A DNA stretch of 64,000 bases from Henricia sp. BOLD:AAB3569 (taxonomy: Eukaryota > Echinodermata > Asteroidea > Spinulosida > Echinasteridae), in assembly GCA_037783545.1 (NCBI GenBank), contig JBBELK010000454.1, forward strand, positions 3,224,001 to 3,288,000, in the 5' to 3' direction. Below the pieces are notes generated by a model. That model ran no database searches, was not told the origin of the DNA, and worked only from the letters and a program-made list of their open reading frames with translations. Positions 24,801-34,449 of this stretch are shown here, piece after piece (position 1 is the first letter of the stretch; every line of letters starts with the position of its first letter). Both the position numbers and the translations under genes were made by a program.

Positions 24801-27800
24801 CTCAGGTTTTTCCTTGGTGTTGCATGGGAGCGCAACTGTGCAAAGTAACAAATGCAGTATCTGGTATGGTCCCTAATCACAATTGAAATGAAACAACCAA
24901 ACTTGGGATGACAGAAAAATCAAAATTGTTTGGTTAAACTATCATGATTGTGCAGTAGAATTACAAAATTAGGTTCAATGGGAACACATGAAGAACTAGC
25001 GTCCCTGTCAATTTACAGCGGTCACAATGTAAAACTTACAGGCCGAGAGGGGACGCACAAACTTTCCTGCCAAGATGGATTCCTGGCCAAGGTGCACAAC
25101 CCTATCAGCAGTTAGATTTTTACATTCCCCTAAACAGCTCCCCAGTTATAACTGGGTTTTTTTTGACAAGAATTATTGGCCATAATGGGACTTGAACCCA
25201 CGACCTCCTGAATGGGAGTCAAGCTTCATACCCACTACACCACAGGTGTTTCCACATGCATACTAAGTACATGTATGATACCAATTTAGCCTGTTGTCTT
25301 CTCCAAATAGACTTTTTGAAATAGAAACTACTTGTATAGTACAGTGTACTCCAGGGTTAAAGTTGTAGTCGAGTCCATCACAAGTCTATCACAAGCCCAG
25401 AGCCGATAAAGTCACAAGTCCAGTAATCTGGGCCCAATTTCATGGCGCTGTTCAGCAAAAAAATTTGCTTAGCACAGAATTTATTTGCTTTTAATATTTT
25501 GCAAAAATGGGTTGTCAGACAAAATGTGACCCGGTACAACGTAATCAGGAATAAGTCGCAAATTGACTTTTTGAGATATGAACACGGTGAGAAAGGAAAT
25601 TTCATAAGCTTTCTAATGATACCTATCACAAGCATGTAGCTTGTTCGGTTCTATAGTTATGATCCGATAAAGATGACAAGCCATCTGTTGTTAACCAAAT
25701 CCACATTCCAAGAAAACCGGCCTTGAAATAAAATAGATACATGTACGTCACCGAAATTGTGAAATAATAAGCTTTCGGACGATACCAAATTCATTCATTC
25801 ATTCATTCATTCAAATGTTGGGGGTTTCAATGAATAATAAGGGTGACAAAATGTATGGAAAATCGGTGTTATTCATAAGATTCTGATTACTTCCTAGAAC
25901 AAAAGAACACGGACAATTCACACAAATCATCTTTATTTTCATCTTTAAGTATCGTTTTTACAATAAACACATTAATGACGGTAATCTATGACAACTACAC
26001 TTCCTCAAAGTACCAAAACCCGAAAATCGACTTTGTTCACGATTTCACCCACATACCCAATTGACTGGGCCATTACTCGAAACGGCATCAGCGACTTATT
26101 CCTGATTATGTTGTACCGGGTCACAAATGTTATTTGTTATGTTCTTACTAATATTTTGCTACTGTTTCTTAAAACACAATTTCACATACAATTTTGTCTG
26201 GTAACTAATTTTACAAAGCACAGAAATTCTGAGCTAAGCAAATTTTAGTAGCTTGAATGCATGGTGCTGTATTTATTTATTTATTTTTTATCTTTCTTTC
26301 AGGCAATGCTGATGGAGTTAGTGGATAAACACAAGCAACAAGAGCTTCCAACACCGGTCTGGGACAAGTACCAAACATTACTTGATGCTTCAGAGGGCCA
26401 ACATGTTAGTACTATTGTAGCTTTTCTTAATCAGAAGGAAAACCCTGGGGTGGGGGATTGTATTTTATATATTTTTTCAGCATTTAGACTGGGTGGGAGA
26501 GGCTGGGGTCAGGATGGGGAGGGGAGACTAGGAGAGAGGGGGAAGAGAGGAGGATGCCGGAAAAGTTTGGGCACTGGGAGGAGTAGGAGGCAGGAGGCGG
26601 GGGCAGAGCGAAAGAGTGGGGAACTGGAAGGGGTGCAGGGAAGGAATTTCACGGAGGTCTTGGCTTTAATTTTTCGTAGACCCATCCATAAGTTGTGGAG
26701 CCAAGATGCTTTTCACTGCATCCAGATTTCTCAAACTCATAGATGTTTGTCCACCACATTAGGTATTTTTTTTAAAAAGCACTTTCAGTTGGCAATTTCT
26801 CCGTGCAATTCGCAAAGGTACCATTTTAGACGAGAAAAAAAAATCACGTAGTGTTTATTACCATTGCTATCAACACTTTTGGTGAAGTAGCATTTTGGGC
26901 CACTGCAAATGGTGTATTGGCGCTTTAACATCTGTAATTGTGCGTTCACTTTGTGGTTATGGGGATAAAATAACTGGAACAAACGCGGTGTCAGAAATTG
27001 CTCGTTGAAATACCAATCACACTGAGAATAAATAACATCATTTTGGTCGCCCTCTACTGGAGTGATCTTGTACTTCCTGACAAATTATCACCCAATTGAT
27101 ACCAACTGTTCAACTCGAAATACAGACACCACGAAATATTTGTGGTCGGACAAACGACTATAAAACGAAATTCCAGCTGTTTTCATTGTATCCGGTTAGC
27201 ATTTCAAAGTTTATTTTTTCTTTGCCCTGTCGCCATTAATGTGTCAAGAGGGAGAATCTACCACAAAGCCAATTAACTCTCATTGAGAATGGAAGTGGGT
27301 GGATTTTTCCCATTTGTGAAAGTGCGGACCGATTTTGAAATAAGGGGGGTGGGGTGAGGGTGGGGTTAATGTGTTGACCGTAAAGTGAAAAAAGGCAGAC
27401 AAATAATTGAAGGGCAGTGGGGGAAATTTTACTTTTCCAAAAACAAACACAATTTTCTTACAATTTTCTTAAAGTATCAACAGAACGGAGGTTTTTTGGA
27501 TACGGAAATTTGTGGATAACAAGGCACTGATCGACCAATCATTTTGGAATCGCTTTCACGACTGTTCTGCTTCAGTGATTTCCTCCAGGTCCAAGAGGAC
27601 CTGTTTGAACAAAGTGATTCCCACAGCAATGAAATGTTTCTCTCAAAATGCTATCTCTCAAAATAGAAAAAAATAACTACCAGTAACTTGATGCCCCAAA
27701 AGGGAAACAAATAGTCTCATAGGCTCCCTGTACAAATTATTTATTTACTTATAAATGAAACAATGACACACACTTGTCATACATGGTTTTACATGCACAA

Positions 27801-30800
27801 TTTTTAATTTGTCTCACTGTGACAAGCAACACAAGAATTCAAATTGTCACCAACTGGCAGTACACAGTTCGGGCGGGCGACTATAGTTTACTAGACTAAC
27901 CTATCCCCCCGGGGCTTGGTTCCTCTAGTCAGACTAGCTAGTCAAACCACGCAGCGTTCGGGTGACATCTAGATCGACTATAGTTAGTCTAGTTAACTAT
28001 AGTCGCCTACCTGAACTTGCTCATAGAGGTCAAGAAGTTCATGCTAGTGTGTGAAGCAGATTTTTAATTTTCCGTCTCACTGTGACAAACCAACAGTTGC
28101 TTACTCCAAAAGTGTGAAAAGTGCAAATTGTCGGCCACTAGAAGTTCAAGCTAGTGCGTGTCTGCGTGTTGTCTGCCCGTGAACTTGTGACAGCCCATAA
28201 CCACTTTGTGGTAATTCACGTACCAGTACATGTATGTGACTAGCCTCAGATGTACACATCCTGTTATCTGAAGCCCACAATATTGTTTTCCTGTTTTGTT
28301 TTGGTTTTGCATGCATATGCATGCCAAAACGATGCCATCGTACTTTGCAAGTATTACATTGTTGTTTACTTCGAGTCTGTGGCAACTGGGGTGGGGGTGG
28401 AGGAGGGGGAGGGGGAGGTGGTTTTGGTGGGGGAGGGGGAGGGAACCACAAAAAACAATGCTCCCACCATATTAATTTTTGTTTCGTTCAGAAAATATGC
28501 ATTAAAACTTATTGTTTTCACCTGAATTTTAATTTACATGTACGAGAAAACAAGGAAAAAATAATTAGTTTTATCCAATAAAAACCACCAAAAACAGGCC
28601 GTAAAGTTGGCAAACTTTATTTTGTCAATTTGTCAACTTGTTTGAATTTTGTTGGGATGTTAAAATAAATTTCATGTGAAATTTGGTGATTGTTGCTTAT
28701 GGGAATATAGTGGTTGCTATGGAGATTCATATTTTGACATTTTTATACGATACACTACAAATGTGGACAAATGTCCACGAGTGAAAAGCAACTTGGCTCC
28801 ACCGGGATTTGAACCGCGGACCTTCTGCAGACGCCCTACCAATTGAGCTATGAAGCCAACTGGTGGTCTCGAATAACAGTAGTGCAGTTGTTTCTCACTG
28901 ATTGGGATTGGTTATCACATGAGCTTAACAAGCCCTATAGAAATAACCACCCCTCCCAGAGATTAATTAAGATACGCCCCAAACCCCTGTCCGGCTTGCC
29001 TCAATTATTAAGTGTGAATAAGTGATTATTTTTTTAGGGATTAGGACCTACAGGGACCGCCAGGGTGAATGAATTCGATACAAATGTGGACAAATGTCCA
29101 TATGAGTTTGGGAAATTGACTTGCGGCTGACTTTACAGCCCATTTCTGGTAGATGGTCACAATTTCAATTTTTAAACCAGGTTTTTAGGATGAATGTTTG
29201 CAAAGATTAAAATTGCATTTGATTTCTCCTTATTCCACCGCTGTTTAATGTTTGCTTAATTTCAGGTCAACATTGAGAAAATCGAGAGATTCGCATTTTA
29301 TGAGAGAGCTAAGAAGGCGTATGCTGTTGTTGGAACTGGGTAAGAATATTACGTAAAATGTGATGCTATTGAATTGTCATTTATTTATAGTCAATATAAA
29401 ATTTGGGGCAAAAAATAGCAAATTTGATTGGCCAAAAGTTAAGACCAGGGTCCTTTTTCATAAAGGTTAAACACATTCTTAAGTGGATTTAGGAACAATA
29501 AATCAAATTGTTCCTATCTTTAAAAACATGAGTTAAGAATGTTTATTTAGGAATGTTTCTAAGTGGGCTTTATGAAATAGGACCCAGGTCAAGCACCACA
29601 AATACTGACCCTAGAGAGCCATTTCTACATTCATTGTATGAATCTTCTCACCAAAAGATCATACTTTGCAACACTCTGAGTCAACCGCCCCTGTGACTAT
29701 ACATTGCTAGAACATGTTTACACGTCCTACGGCGCCAAGTGGTTAACATTCATTTTAATTTGGTGCAAACCACGTGCGAATATGACGTTTTATTCAGAAG
29801 TAACAAAACTTGTCTAATGAGGTGTTTAAAAATAAAGTGAAATTTCAAGTTCATGCCCTTTAACAGGCTGTTTAGCAATAACTGTCAGTTATTTCACAAA
29901 ATTGTTTCTAAATATATTGTATGTTGGGCTTTGCCAAGCTTATGTGTACCCACAAATTTCATTCTAGAAATTTCGTTTTTGAAATAAATGTACATAGTTG
30001 TCCCATGCGGAACACTGTTCGCGTCAACCAGAGAATGTCCCATGCATATCACCAATTATGCTGATTTGTCACTTTGATATCTATTATCTGAAAAAAATGA
30101 TGATCCTGATAACATTGCATCTTCTTAGAAGATTTGGTGTAAATTGGTATAAAATCTGTAGAGATATGGTTATTTAAAAATTTAAACATTCTGGTTGACA
30201 GATATTTCATGTTATTTTGAAACACCCCAATATCGAAATCCATATTTCTCAAACTTACCACAGACCTTCAACAACAACAAAAATGACATGACAGAAAGTT
30301 AAGCTTGTGATTTTGAAATAAAAAAGGAAATAAATTGATTATTGATTGGGTTATATTCAAAATTTAACGATGACGTCATAAATATTCTTAAATGACATTT
30401 AACAAATTTTTTTACAATTTATAAAGAGAGGAAAACCACTTGTGTTTAAAAATTGAACCTAAAAATAACAGGCATACTGCACCAGTTTCACTTTAGGATA
30501 TATTTCGTAACGAAGTACAGATGTAATTGCAGGTTATAGAAATGTGTCGCAAAAGTAGGTCGCAGCGGCGGAGGATTAAAGTAAATACCTGCAATCCATC
30601 TCAAATTTAATCTTTTGAAGTTGATATAAGAAGCCAGCCGAACAGTCAACAAAATGGTTTAACTGATAATAATAATGGGTCAAAGACCTGATCAAAAAGA
30701 GAACTCTTTATGTGGGACTACGGAGAATGGCCGTGATTTGACACGAGGTAACCCCAGTTTTCTGGCTGAAGCTTATTTTAGCTAGTGGTACTTCCGAAGT

Positions 30801-32512
30801 GACAACACTCGCTTGTGGTTCGTGGGCACCCCTCATTTTACACCCGCCCCCCTCGCCCCAAGAATCCAGGTTTAGGGTGACAGCTAATTTGCATACAGTG
30901 GCCGCTGCACCATATTATATGCAAATGAGAACATGTTGATCATTAATCGGAAACCGGCTGTACACACAATGCACTAGGGAAAGGATTTGTAGCAAAAAAA
31001 GGTCGAACATTTGGAAATGGTGTTTTTAACCACATGAAAAAAAATCATCGGTGATTGATGTAAATTGTTCTCATTTTTTTAAGGGGAAAAACAGAAACTT
31101 GTTTGTTGTCGGGTGAAATATATCACTCTCTGTAGCATTTGTTGTCGAGTTTTGAAGGAATTTCAAGCCAGATTTAGCCTGGTGTAGTTGACAGACAGGC
31201 GTTATATGTCGATGCCGTAATTGCTTGTAACAGGGACACTGTGGGAATTTTGACCAGACTTCATCGAAACTATTATTGACAATTTCGGACAAACAGGGTT
31301 GTTTTGTAGCTTTCCTGTTTTCCAAATGAAATAAACATGTCAGATATTTGGTGAGTGACAGGAAATGAAGAAAAGAGACAAAGGAATTAAAGGGGAAAGG
31401 TTAAATTGGAGAATAGAAATTCCAGTTGTCAGGAAACAATGGGGATTAGGATAAAAAACCACTTAACATTGTCAACCCCTTCAGTTGATTTCTCGTCAAG
31501 TTTACAATAACGCCCCATTAAAATGTCCGATTGTATTTTTGTTTCTTGTGGAATGTGGGGGCAACCACCTTATGCAGTCGAACCTCGTTAAAAAAGAGGT
31601 TCTTGGGACTTTGCAGTTTACCTTTTTGTAACAGGAATCTTGTATTATCAGGAATGTGAACATGGAATTTTGGCAGTGGCGTACCGCCCAAGGGAGGTTT
31701 CCTCCTTCCCCCTCCCTGAGTCCCCCTCCCTGAAAAGAAATTTGAGGTTTTGAAAAACTGCACATGCAAGCTGCTTTGGGGAAATTAGTATGCCCTTCTT
31801 CAAGGTGTTGTGCCATCCCCTTCCCCCAACACTTTAAAAAGAAATGGGACGCCACTAGAAATGGGACCCGAAATGATTTTTCTTGCTATAAGCAGAATGT
31901 TGTCTTAACAGTGCTCTTATTATCCAGGTTCGACTGTGTGAGAAATTTACATTCTAAAATAGTAGCAGAGCAAAGTTTTAAAAAAAAGGACACATTTTGT
32001 GAAAAATGGGTTGCTTCTTGCACAGCCTCGATCTGCTGCGACCATTAAACTAGAATTTGGTGGTGGATCCAGGCTCATTAAAATATGAACATACAATGAA
32101 TATTTCTGGGTTCTGGGCAGAATTTCCATTGTATTGAGGAATTCTAAATTGTCATCAAAAAGGGTCTCATTGCTTTCTTTTGCAATAAAATTTGCAAATG
32201 AACGAGACGTGAGACGTAATACATTGGCTCAGCATCTGAAACAAGGCTGACAGTGATAATTTAAAATTTGTCAATTAGGCCTACCGGGGTATCGTATTTT
32301 ATTGGTCGCAAAAAAACATTGCCCAGTCTGTGCAAGAAACGACTCATTTTCGCATAGTGCTTCACAAAATGTGTATTTTTGAAAGGGAATTTGTTAATTT
32401 AAACTATCTTCCTGTGTAAGAAGTTCCGATTTTAATTCATTCTTTTTTTTCCAGGGAGAAGGCGCTGTATGGCAACCTCATCTTAAAGAAAGGCGTGATC
32501 GCTTCGGACTGA
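3759..32512 (+). CDS. FUOM: Fucose mutarotase (FUOM), complete gene, 6 exons
   Basis: Exons 3759-3843, 11060-11128, 12148-12218, 26303-26404, 29266-29339 and 32455-32512 join in phase to 459 nt (152 aa; human FUOM is about the same length). Known role: the enzyme interconverts alpha- and beta-L-fucose in the cytosolic fucose salvage route and belongs to the RbsD/FucU family. Seen in the sequence: an N-terminal LKGIPPILSPELL segment, the family GHGDEIVLAD motif with the likely catalytic His24 and Asp32, a TPVWDKY segment, an ERFAFYERAKKAYAVV segment, and the C-terminal ALYGNLILKKG with the conserved Tyr139 and Asn141. The start AAAATGG has a good context. Introns range from about 1 to 14 kb, so coding DNA is under 2 percent of the span. 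The family identification is secure. Catalytic residue roles are by family analogy. Confidence 0.97.
4366..4517 (+). repeat. Direct duplication, copy 1
   Basis: The segment from AATGGGCTAAAGGGGCG to GAGATAAATAAATG recurs at 4616-4771 with only small differences. A diverged relative is near 63262-63550. The pair looks like a local tandem duplication about 250 bases apart. Confidence 0.8.
4616..4771 (+). repeat. Direct duplication, copy 2
   Basis: This matches 4366-4517 nearly base for base over TATACATTGAACAAAGAAAA and the following CTCCTGGAATCAACAGATC segment. Confidence 0.8.
6236..6497 (+). mobile_element. SINE/LINE-tail-like repeat ending in ATT repeats
   Basis: It contains CTCCACCCAGGAG, GGGAGTTGAGAAGG, CCCAATGACCAGGGGTAATAATG and an AAATGCGCTATATTAGAA segment followed by ATT repeats. 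The same order recurs at 58330-58551. This layout with a microsatellite tail suggests a retroposon 3' end. No ORF is present. Confidence 0.6.
6810..6844. repeat. (ATT)n microsatellite
   Basis: About eleven uninterrupted ATT units. Confidence 0.95.
7636..7959 (+). mobile_element. Family B MITE (324 bp)
   Basis: Ends are TTAAAGGAGCGTG and CATGCTCCTTTAA, a terminal inverted repeat of about 13 bases. The interior carries AACCTAACAATCATG and CAAAATACTATCCATG. Relatives lie near 9148-9532 and 41640-41985 (forward), 1390-1735 and 10341-10670 (reverse), with fragments near 17090 and 44530. It has no coding capacity. Confidence 0.75.
8271..8409. mobile_element. Family C palindromic MITE (139 bp)
   Basis: The whole unit is close to a perfect palindrome. 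It runs from TTAAAGGCACAGGCTCGTC to GACGAGCCTGTGCCTTTAA with a centre around CATGCATTTGCTATGG. A sister copy is at 42020-42159, a partial one near 4262-4342 and a longer version at 60558-61084. Each complete copy is bounded by TTAA, which may be a TTAA target duplication or part of the element. Confidence 0.8.
9148..9532 (+). mobile_element. Family B MITE, second copy
   Basis: It shares the AACCTAACAATTATA, CCCCAAATTACTATTCAT and TGGAAGCAAAAAGGTTGGTG segments with 7636-7959. It is expanded by a G-rich tract near 9460-9500. Its ends are eroded. Confidence 0.6.
10341..10670 (-). mobile_element. Family B MITE, reverse copy
   Basis: The reverse complement of the family B consensus is recognisable from GAGTGTGCCCAGATCACA to TTAGGTTGAAACAAAATCC. 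Confidence 0.65.
11060..11128 (+). CDS. FUOM: FUOM exon 2
   Basis: Follows a long T tract and TTTTTGCAG. Encodes residues 29-51 (VLADANFPTSSICRAGPREI and on) in phase 1. Donor is GATG|GTATGT. Confidence 0.96.
11324..11542. mobile_element. Family D MITE (GGGCCAATTT ends)
   Basis: This is a relative of 14346-14539. Its termini are GGGCCAATTTTATGGC and GCGCCATGGAAGTAGCCC, with interior AAGCACAGAATTTCTTTGC and its inverse. Flanks are CAG on the left and CTG on the right, compatible with a CWG target that has since diverged. Confidence 0.65.
12148..12218 (+). CDS. FUOM: FUOM exon 3
   Basis: Acceptor TTTTTTTCAG. Encodes residues 52-75 (GHGIPELLEAILQLLPLDQF, then VKSP). Donor CCG|GTAAGA, phase 0. 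Confidence 0.96.
12404..14065 (+). repeat. 28-bp satellite array, about 59 copies
   Basis: The unit is CAAGTCAAGTCAAACTGCCC then TCGAGTCC. The main variants are CCCTCGAG and CCTTCGAG. Because 28 is not a multiple of 3, three units form an 84-base, 28-codon period, and a 528-codon frame happens to stay open across the array. Deviant units recur 369 bases apart (for example AACCAAACTGCGAG at 13291 and 13660), which shows a higher-order duplication. Confidence 0.95.
14130..14625 (+). repeat. 54-bp tandem repeat, about 5.5 copies, interrupted
   Basis: TCAAAC starts recur at 14131, 14185, 14239 and 14293. The unit includes GTCAAACAGGTTTTGCGAGT and AGTCCAAAAGTGTCAACTAG. The fifth copy is split by the MITE at 14346-14539 and continues afterwards. 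Confidence 0.9.
14346..14539. mobile_element. Family D MITE inserted in a tandem repeat
   Basis: Termini are GGGCCAATTTCATGGCGCTG and its near-exact inverse CAGCGCCATGAAATTGGCCC. It is flanked by CTG on both sides (14343-14345, 14540-14542). The neighbouring 54-bp units give the uninterrupted sequence GAGACCTGGTCAAAC, so the 194-base insertion and 3-base duplication are directly visible. Confidence 0.88.
15357..15640 (+). repeat. Family F dispersed repeat (CCTTGCTCAAGGGC type)
   Basis: It contains GAATGCTCTGGGATCTTTTA, CACTGGACCAACGGCTTTAC, GCCTTGCTCAAGGGC and GGTTCGAACCTGCAA. Relatives are near 42705-42850, 55205-55520 and 58818-59140, with a weaker one at 53030-53235. The tail with a tRNA-like GGTTCGAA box suggests a SINE- or LINE-derived repeat. 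Confidence 0.65.
18279..18922 (+). repeat. Tandem array of tRNA-like modules (~78-bp period, 8 units)
   Basis: GGAAAACCTGAGGGAGTA starts recur at 18281, 18359, 18437, 18508, 18586, 18676, 18747 and about 18819. Each unit carries a tRNA A-box-like TAGCTCAGCTGGTAGAG and a CAGAGGTC segment. Only the last unit (18856-18922) continues into a B-box-like GGGTTCGAATCCCC and acceptor-like end. It looks like local amplification of the 5' part of a tRNA-derived SINE. The folds are too degenerate for functional tRNA. Confidence 0.85.
19578..20361. mobile_element. Long-TIR MITE with a nested element
   Basis: The left arm (TTAAAGGAGAAG, AAGAAACGAAAGACAT, AAAGAACAAGGAATATGACC) is repeated in inverse order at the right end (ATGTCTTTCGTTTCTTGGG, GCTCCTTTAA). 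A second inverted pair, GGGCTGCGTTCCA at 19749 and TGGAACAGCAGCCC ending 20157, lies inside and is probably a separate insertion. There is no ORF of note. Confidence 0.75.
20985..21020. repeat. Interstitial telomere-like (TAACCC)6
   Basis: Six exact TAACCC units lie inside an intron. They are surrounded by TCTGGAGAATC-like and GATTCTCCGG-like inverted segments. Confidence 0.95.
23229..23466. mobile_element. Family E MITE (TAGGGCGACA ends)
   Basis: Termini TAGGGCGACATTT and AAATGTCGCCCTA are inverse. The interior repeats TTTTTGACCTAAAAAAATG motifs. A weaker relative occupies about 6508-6792 (GGGGCGACAC to GGGTCGCCCC). Confidence 0.75.
24690..24905 (-). mobile_element. tRNA-derived SINE, minus strand
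   Basis: On the minus strand it reads GCCTTATAGCTCAGCTGGTA, GAGCATCTGCC and then GGGTTTGAATCCCGGTAAGGC. This has A- and B-box-like boxes and a matching acceptor stem (GCCTTAT with GTAAGGC). The body ACCATACCAGATACTGCATT and CAAGTTTGGTTGTTTCATTT matches the SINE near 34450-34716. Confidence 0.75.
25181..25256 (-). repeat. tRNA-like sequence, minus strand
   Basis: Minus strand reads TGTGGTGTAGTGGGTATGAA and later GTGGGTTCAAGTCCCATTAT. It has boxes like a tRNA but a poor acceptor stem. It is probably a SINE fragment. A similar fragment is near 21410-21475. Confidence 0.55.
25528..26122. mobile_element. GACCCGGTAC-ended element nested in a family D MITE
   Basis: Termini GACCCGGTACAACGTAATCA and TGATTATGTTGTACCGGGTC are inverse over about 30 bases. 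The sequence on both sides is family D (GGGCCCAATTTCATGGCG at 25430 and the AAGCAAATTTTAGTAGC part near 26237). Flanking CAAAATGT and ACAAATGT may be an eroded 8-base duplication. Confidence 0.7.
26303..26404 (+). CDS. FUOM: FUOM exon 4
   Basis: Acceptor TCTTTCTTTCAG. Encodes residues 76-109 (AMLMELVDKHKQQELPTPVW then DKYQTLLDASEGQH). Donor CAT|GTTAGT is weak. The open frame continues into G-rich intron sequence but the peptide there is not family-like. Confidence 0.96.
26430..26650. repeat. Purine-rich G-rich tract
   Basis: Low-complexity GGGAGG/GGAGGA-type sequence just inside FUOM intron 4. Confidence 0.8.
27866..28017. mobile_element. Palindromic MITE (AGTTCGGGCGGGCGAC ends)
   Basis: AGTTCGGGCGGGCGACTATA and GTTTACTAGACTAAC at the left mirror GTTAGTCTAGTTAACTATAG and TCGCCTACCTGAACT at the right. 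Confidence 0.75.
28388..28443. repeat. G-rich low-complexity tract
   Basis: Repeated GGGGGAGG/GGTGG runs with potential for G-quadruplex formation. Confidence 0.9.
28754..29103 (-). mobile_element. Retroposon-like insert with 22-base flanking duplication
   Basis: ACAAATGTGGACAAATGTCC plus CA occurs at both ends. Just inside the left copy is a minus-strand tRNA-like sequence (28795-28860; GGCTTCATAGCTCAATTGG and GGTTCAAATCCCGGTGGAGC). Its acceptor stem pairs perfectly over 7 bases, but its anticodon arm is deleted. The long duplication points to target-primed insertion. Confidence 0.65.
29266..29339 (+). CDS. FUOM: FUOM exon 5
   Basis: Acceptor TTAATTTCAG. Encodes residues 110-133 (VNIEKIERFAFYERAKKAYA then VVGT) plus two bases. 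Donor GG|GTAAGA. Confidence 0.96.
29340..32454. other. FUOM intron 5, no other gene seen
   Basis: Mostly unique-looking AT-rich DNA. A segment at 29435-29590 has an inverted layout (GGGTCCTTTTTCATAAAG against CTTTATGAAATAGGACCC) and is probably another MITE. Confidence 0.6.
32455..32512 (+). CDS. FUOM: FUOM exon 6 and stop
   Basis: Acceptor TTTTTTTTCCAG. Encodes residues 134-152 (EKALYGNLILKKGVIASD) and TGA at 32510-32512. Confidence 0.96.
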
Positions 32513-32548
32513 CAGCTTTAAATTAGAACAAAATAATATTGGATAAAT

Positions 32549-32627
32549 TTGTGTGAAATTGTAAATGTGTGAAATTGTAAATGAACTGAAATTGTAAATG
32601 AACTGAAATTGTAAATGAACTGAAATC
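32549..32627 (+). repeat. 17-bp tandem repeat in the FUOM 3' UTR
   Basis: GAACTGAAATTGTAAAT units occur about four times, preceded by two GTGTGAAATTGTAAAT variants, shortly after the stop codon. Confidence 0.85.
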
Positions 32628-32850
32628 CTATGTTCTCTGAACATAACTCCGTGTACAAATTTCTTCAAATGTAACAAGGCATGCCTTTTTGGTGTACCGT
32701 AATTAAGGATCTACAGCATGCAAAGGGGTTACGCTTTAATAATGTGGAAGAAGTCAATTTATCACCCAATATATTATTTGTTAAAATATTTGTTTTGTTC
32801 ACGTATTACATTTTGTGCATTTCATGCACCACATAAATTTGATTTTTAAA

Positions 32851-32856
32851 AATAAA
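32851..32856 (+). terminator. Candidate FUOM polyadenylation signal
   Basis: Canonical AATAAA 339 bases after the stop codon. It is the first canonical hexamer I see downstream in this orientation. Confidence 0.55.
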
Positions 32857-34449
32857 ATTGTTAGCCCAAAATTCAACATAATTGGAGGTCTTCAACCTTA
32901 ATAAATATTTTGGAGTATATTTTTAAAACAACATTAACGTAATAAATTTCCTGTGCCTTAAGCTTCAAGATTGTGGTTCTCAAAGGGGGAATGACATGGT
33001 CATAAAGTAAATAAATAAAATACAGGAAAGCACTGCAATGAAATAATCCTTGGTTTATAGATCGTTCACGAGTGCATGATTGGATCCACATAGCCCCGTA
33101 ACTCTCAAACTGGGGGAAATCATTGTGAACTTGATCTCGCAGCATAGCACAGCATCCAAGGGGGAACGAAGTGTACCAAGACCCCGTCAAGGGAAAATGG
33201 CCAGAAAAAACGTTTGTTTGAGGACCAGGACTTTAAGCCACTGAACAGCTTTTACAAAATTGATCATAGATGTAAATAATCAAGTGACAAAGTTTTTTAT
33301 AGCAAACCACTTTTTCATATTTATTTCCCATTTAGTTCAGTATGTTACTGACCATGCTTAAATTTCAAGGCCAGACACTTCACAGTGCTCTACATGTACA
33401 GGAATATTGGGGTTTACCAGAATGAAAAGCCTAGGATTAGCCCAAGCAAGTTAATAGACCTCATAAAGCCAGCCATTCAGCTGTTCCTATCAGTATTGCC
33501 AAGCCCTACCCCTCTCAGACAAGTGTGGTTAATTTCACTTCAGGATCAGACTTAATTGTCTGTGAAGGAGTGGTTCTGAGACTTTGACAATGGCAGTTGG
33601 GTCTGACAACTCCCAAAGTCCCCAAGGGTTATTGAATCTAATCCTACAATGTGGTTTTTATCATTGTACATGTAAATTACCCAAATACACAAAGGTTCAT
33701 GTTTCCAGTGAGCACTTGCCCTTCGTTGTAAAGACAGTGGTTGGTTTTTTTAAACAGAAGTGCGGTGGTTTTGAAGTTGTGCCGAATTCCACCTGTTATA
33801 GATAGTTCAAAGTGGTCCCTAATCGTAACACCCTGTAAAAACTAACTATCATGCTGGGCCGGGATAAAGATACCTTTCAGGGCTGGCAGTGGGTTGGCCA
33901 AGATATTGCTTCAGGCGCTGTGAGGGTTCGTGTGCCCAACCTAGCCCTACCCCTAGTGTTATTAAGACCAGGTTTATATCAGAACTTGGTCAAAGGTTTG
34001 CCCAGGGTTTAGAGACAAGGGTTTTGTTTTAGGGTGATTTTTGCTGTTCGTGTCTGATTCAACTATGAGTGTTTGTGGGTTTAGACAACACAGACTCCCC
34101 ATTGGGAATCGGGAGCGTGCGAAACAGTTCATGACTGGTTTAATATGAAGTCAAGCGGTTATGGGCAATTCCAGGGAGGACGTTACACTTGCGAGTTACT
34201 TACAACTTTCAATTGATGAAAAACAAAACAAAACTATTTTTTACACGTAGTATACAAGTGTTTAACATTATATAGTAACTTTAATTGTTAATTACAATGT
34301 AGTTACAGGCATGAGAAATAATATTTTGACTTGACTTTTGACATTTGGTACTTATCAGTAAAACTTTGTGAAATTACCTACTGTGTTGAAGTTTCAAACA
34401 CGTCTGGTATATAGTGCCTAATTACTGTTGAAATTAAACAAACAAAATT

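Noticed and set aside
26261..26851. 196-codon open frame containing a FUOM exon
   Set aside because: Only 26303-26404 is coding. The remainder is G-rich intron translated past the donor.
28795..28860. Possible tRNA gene on the minus strand
   Set aside because: The acceptor stem is perfect but the anticodon arm is too short and the T stem has two mismatches.
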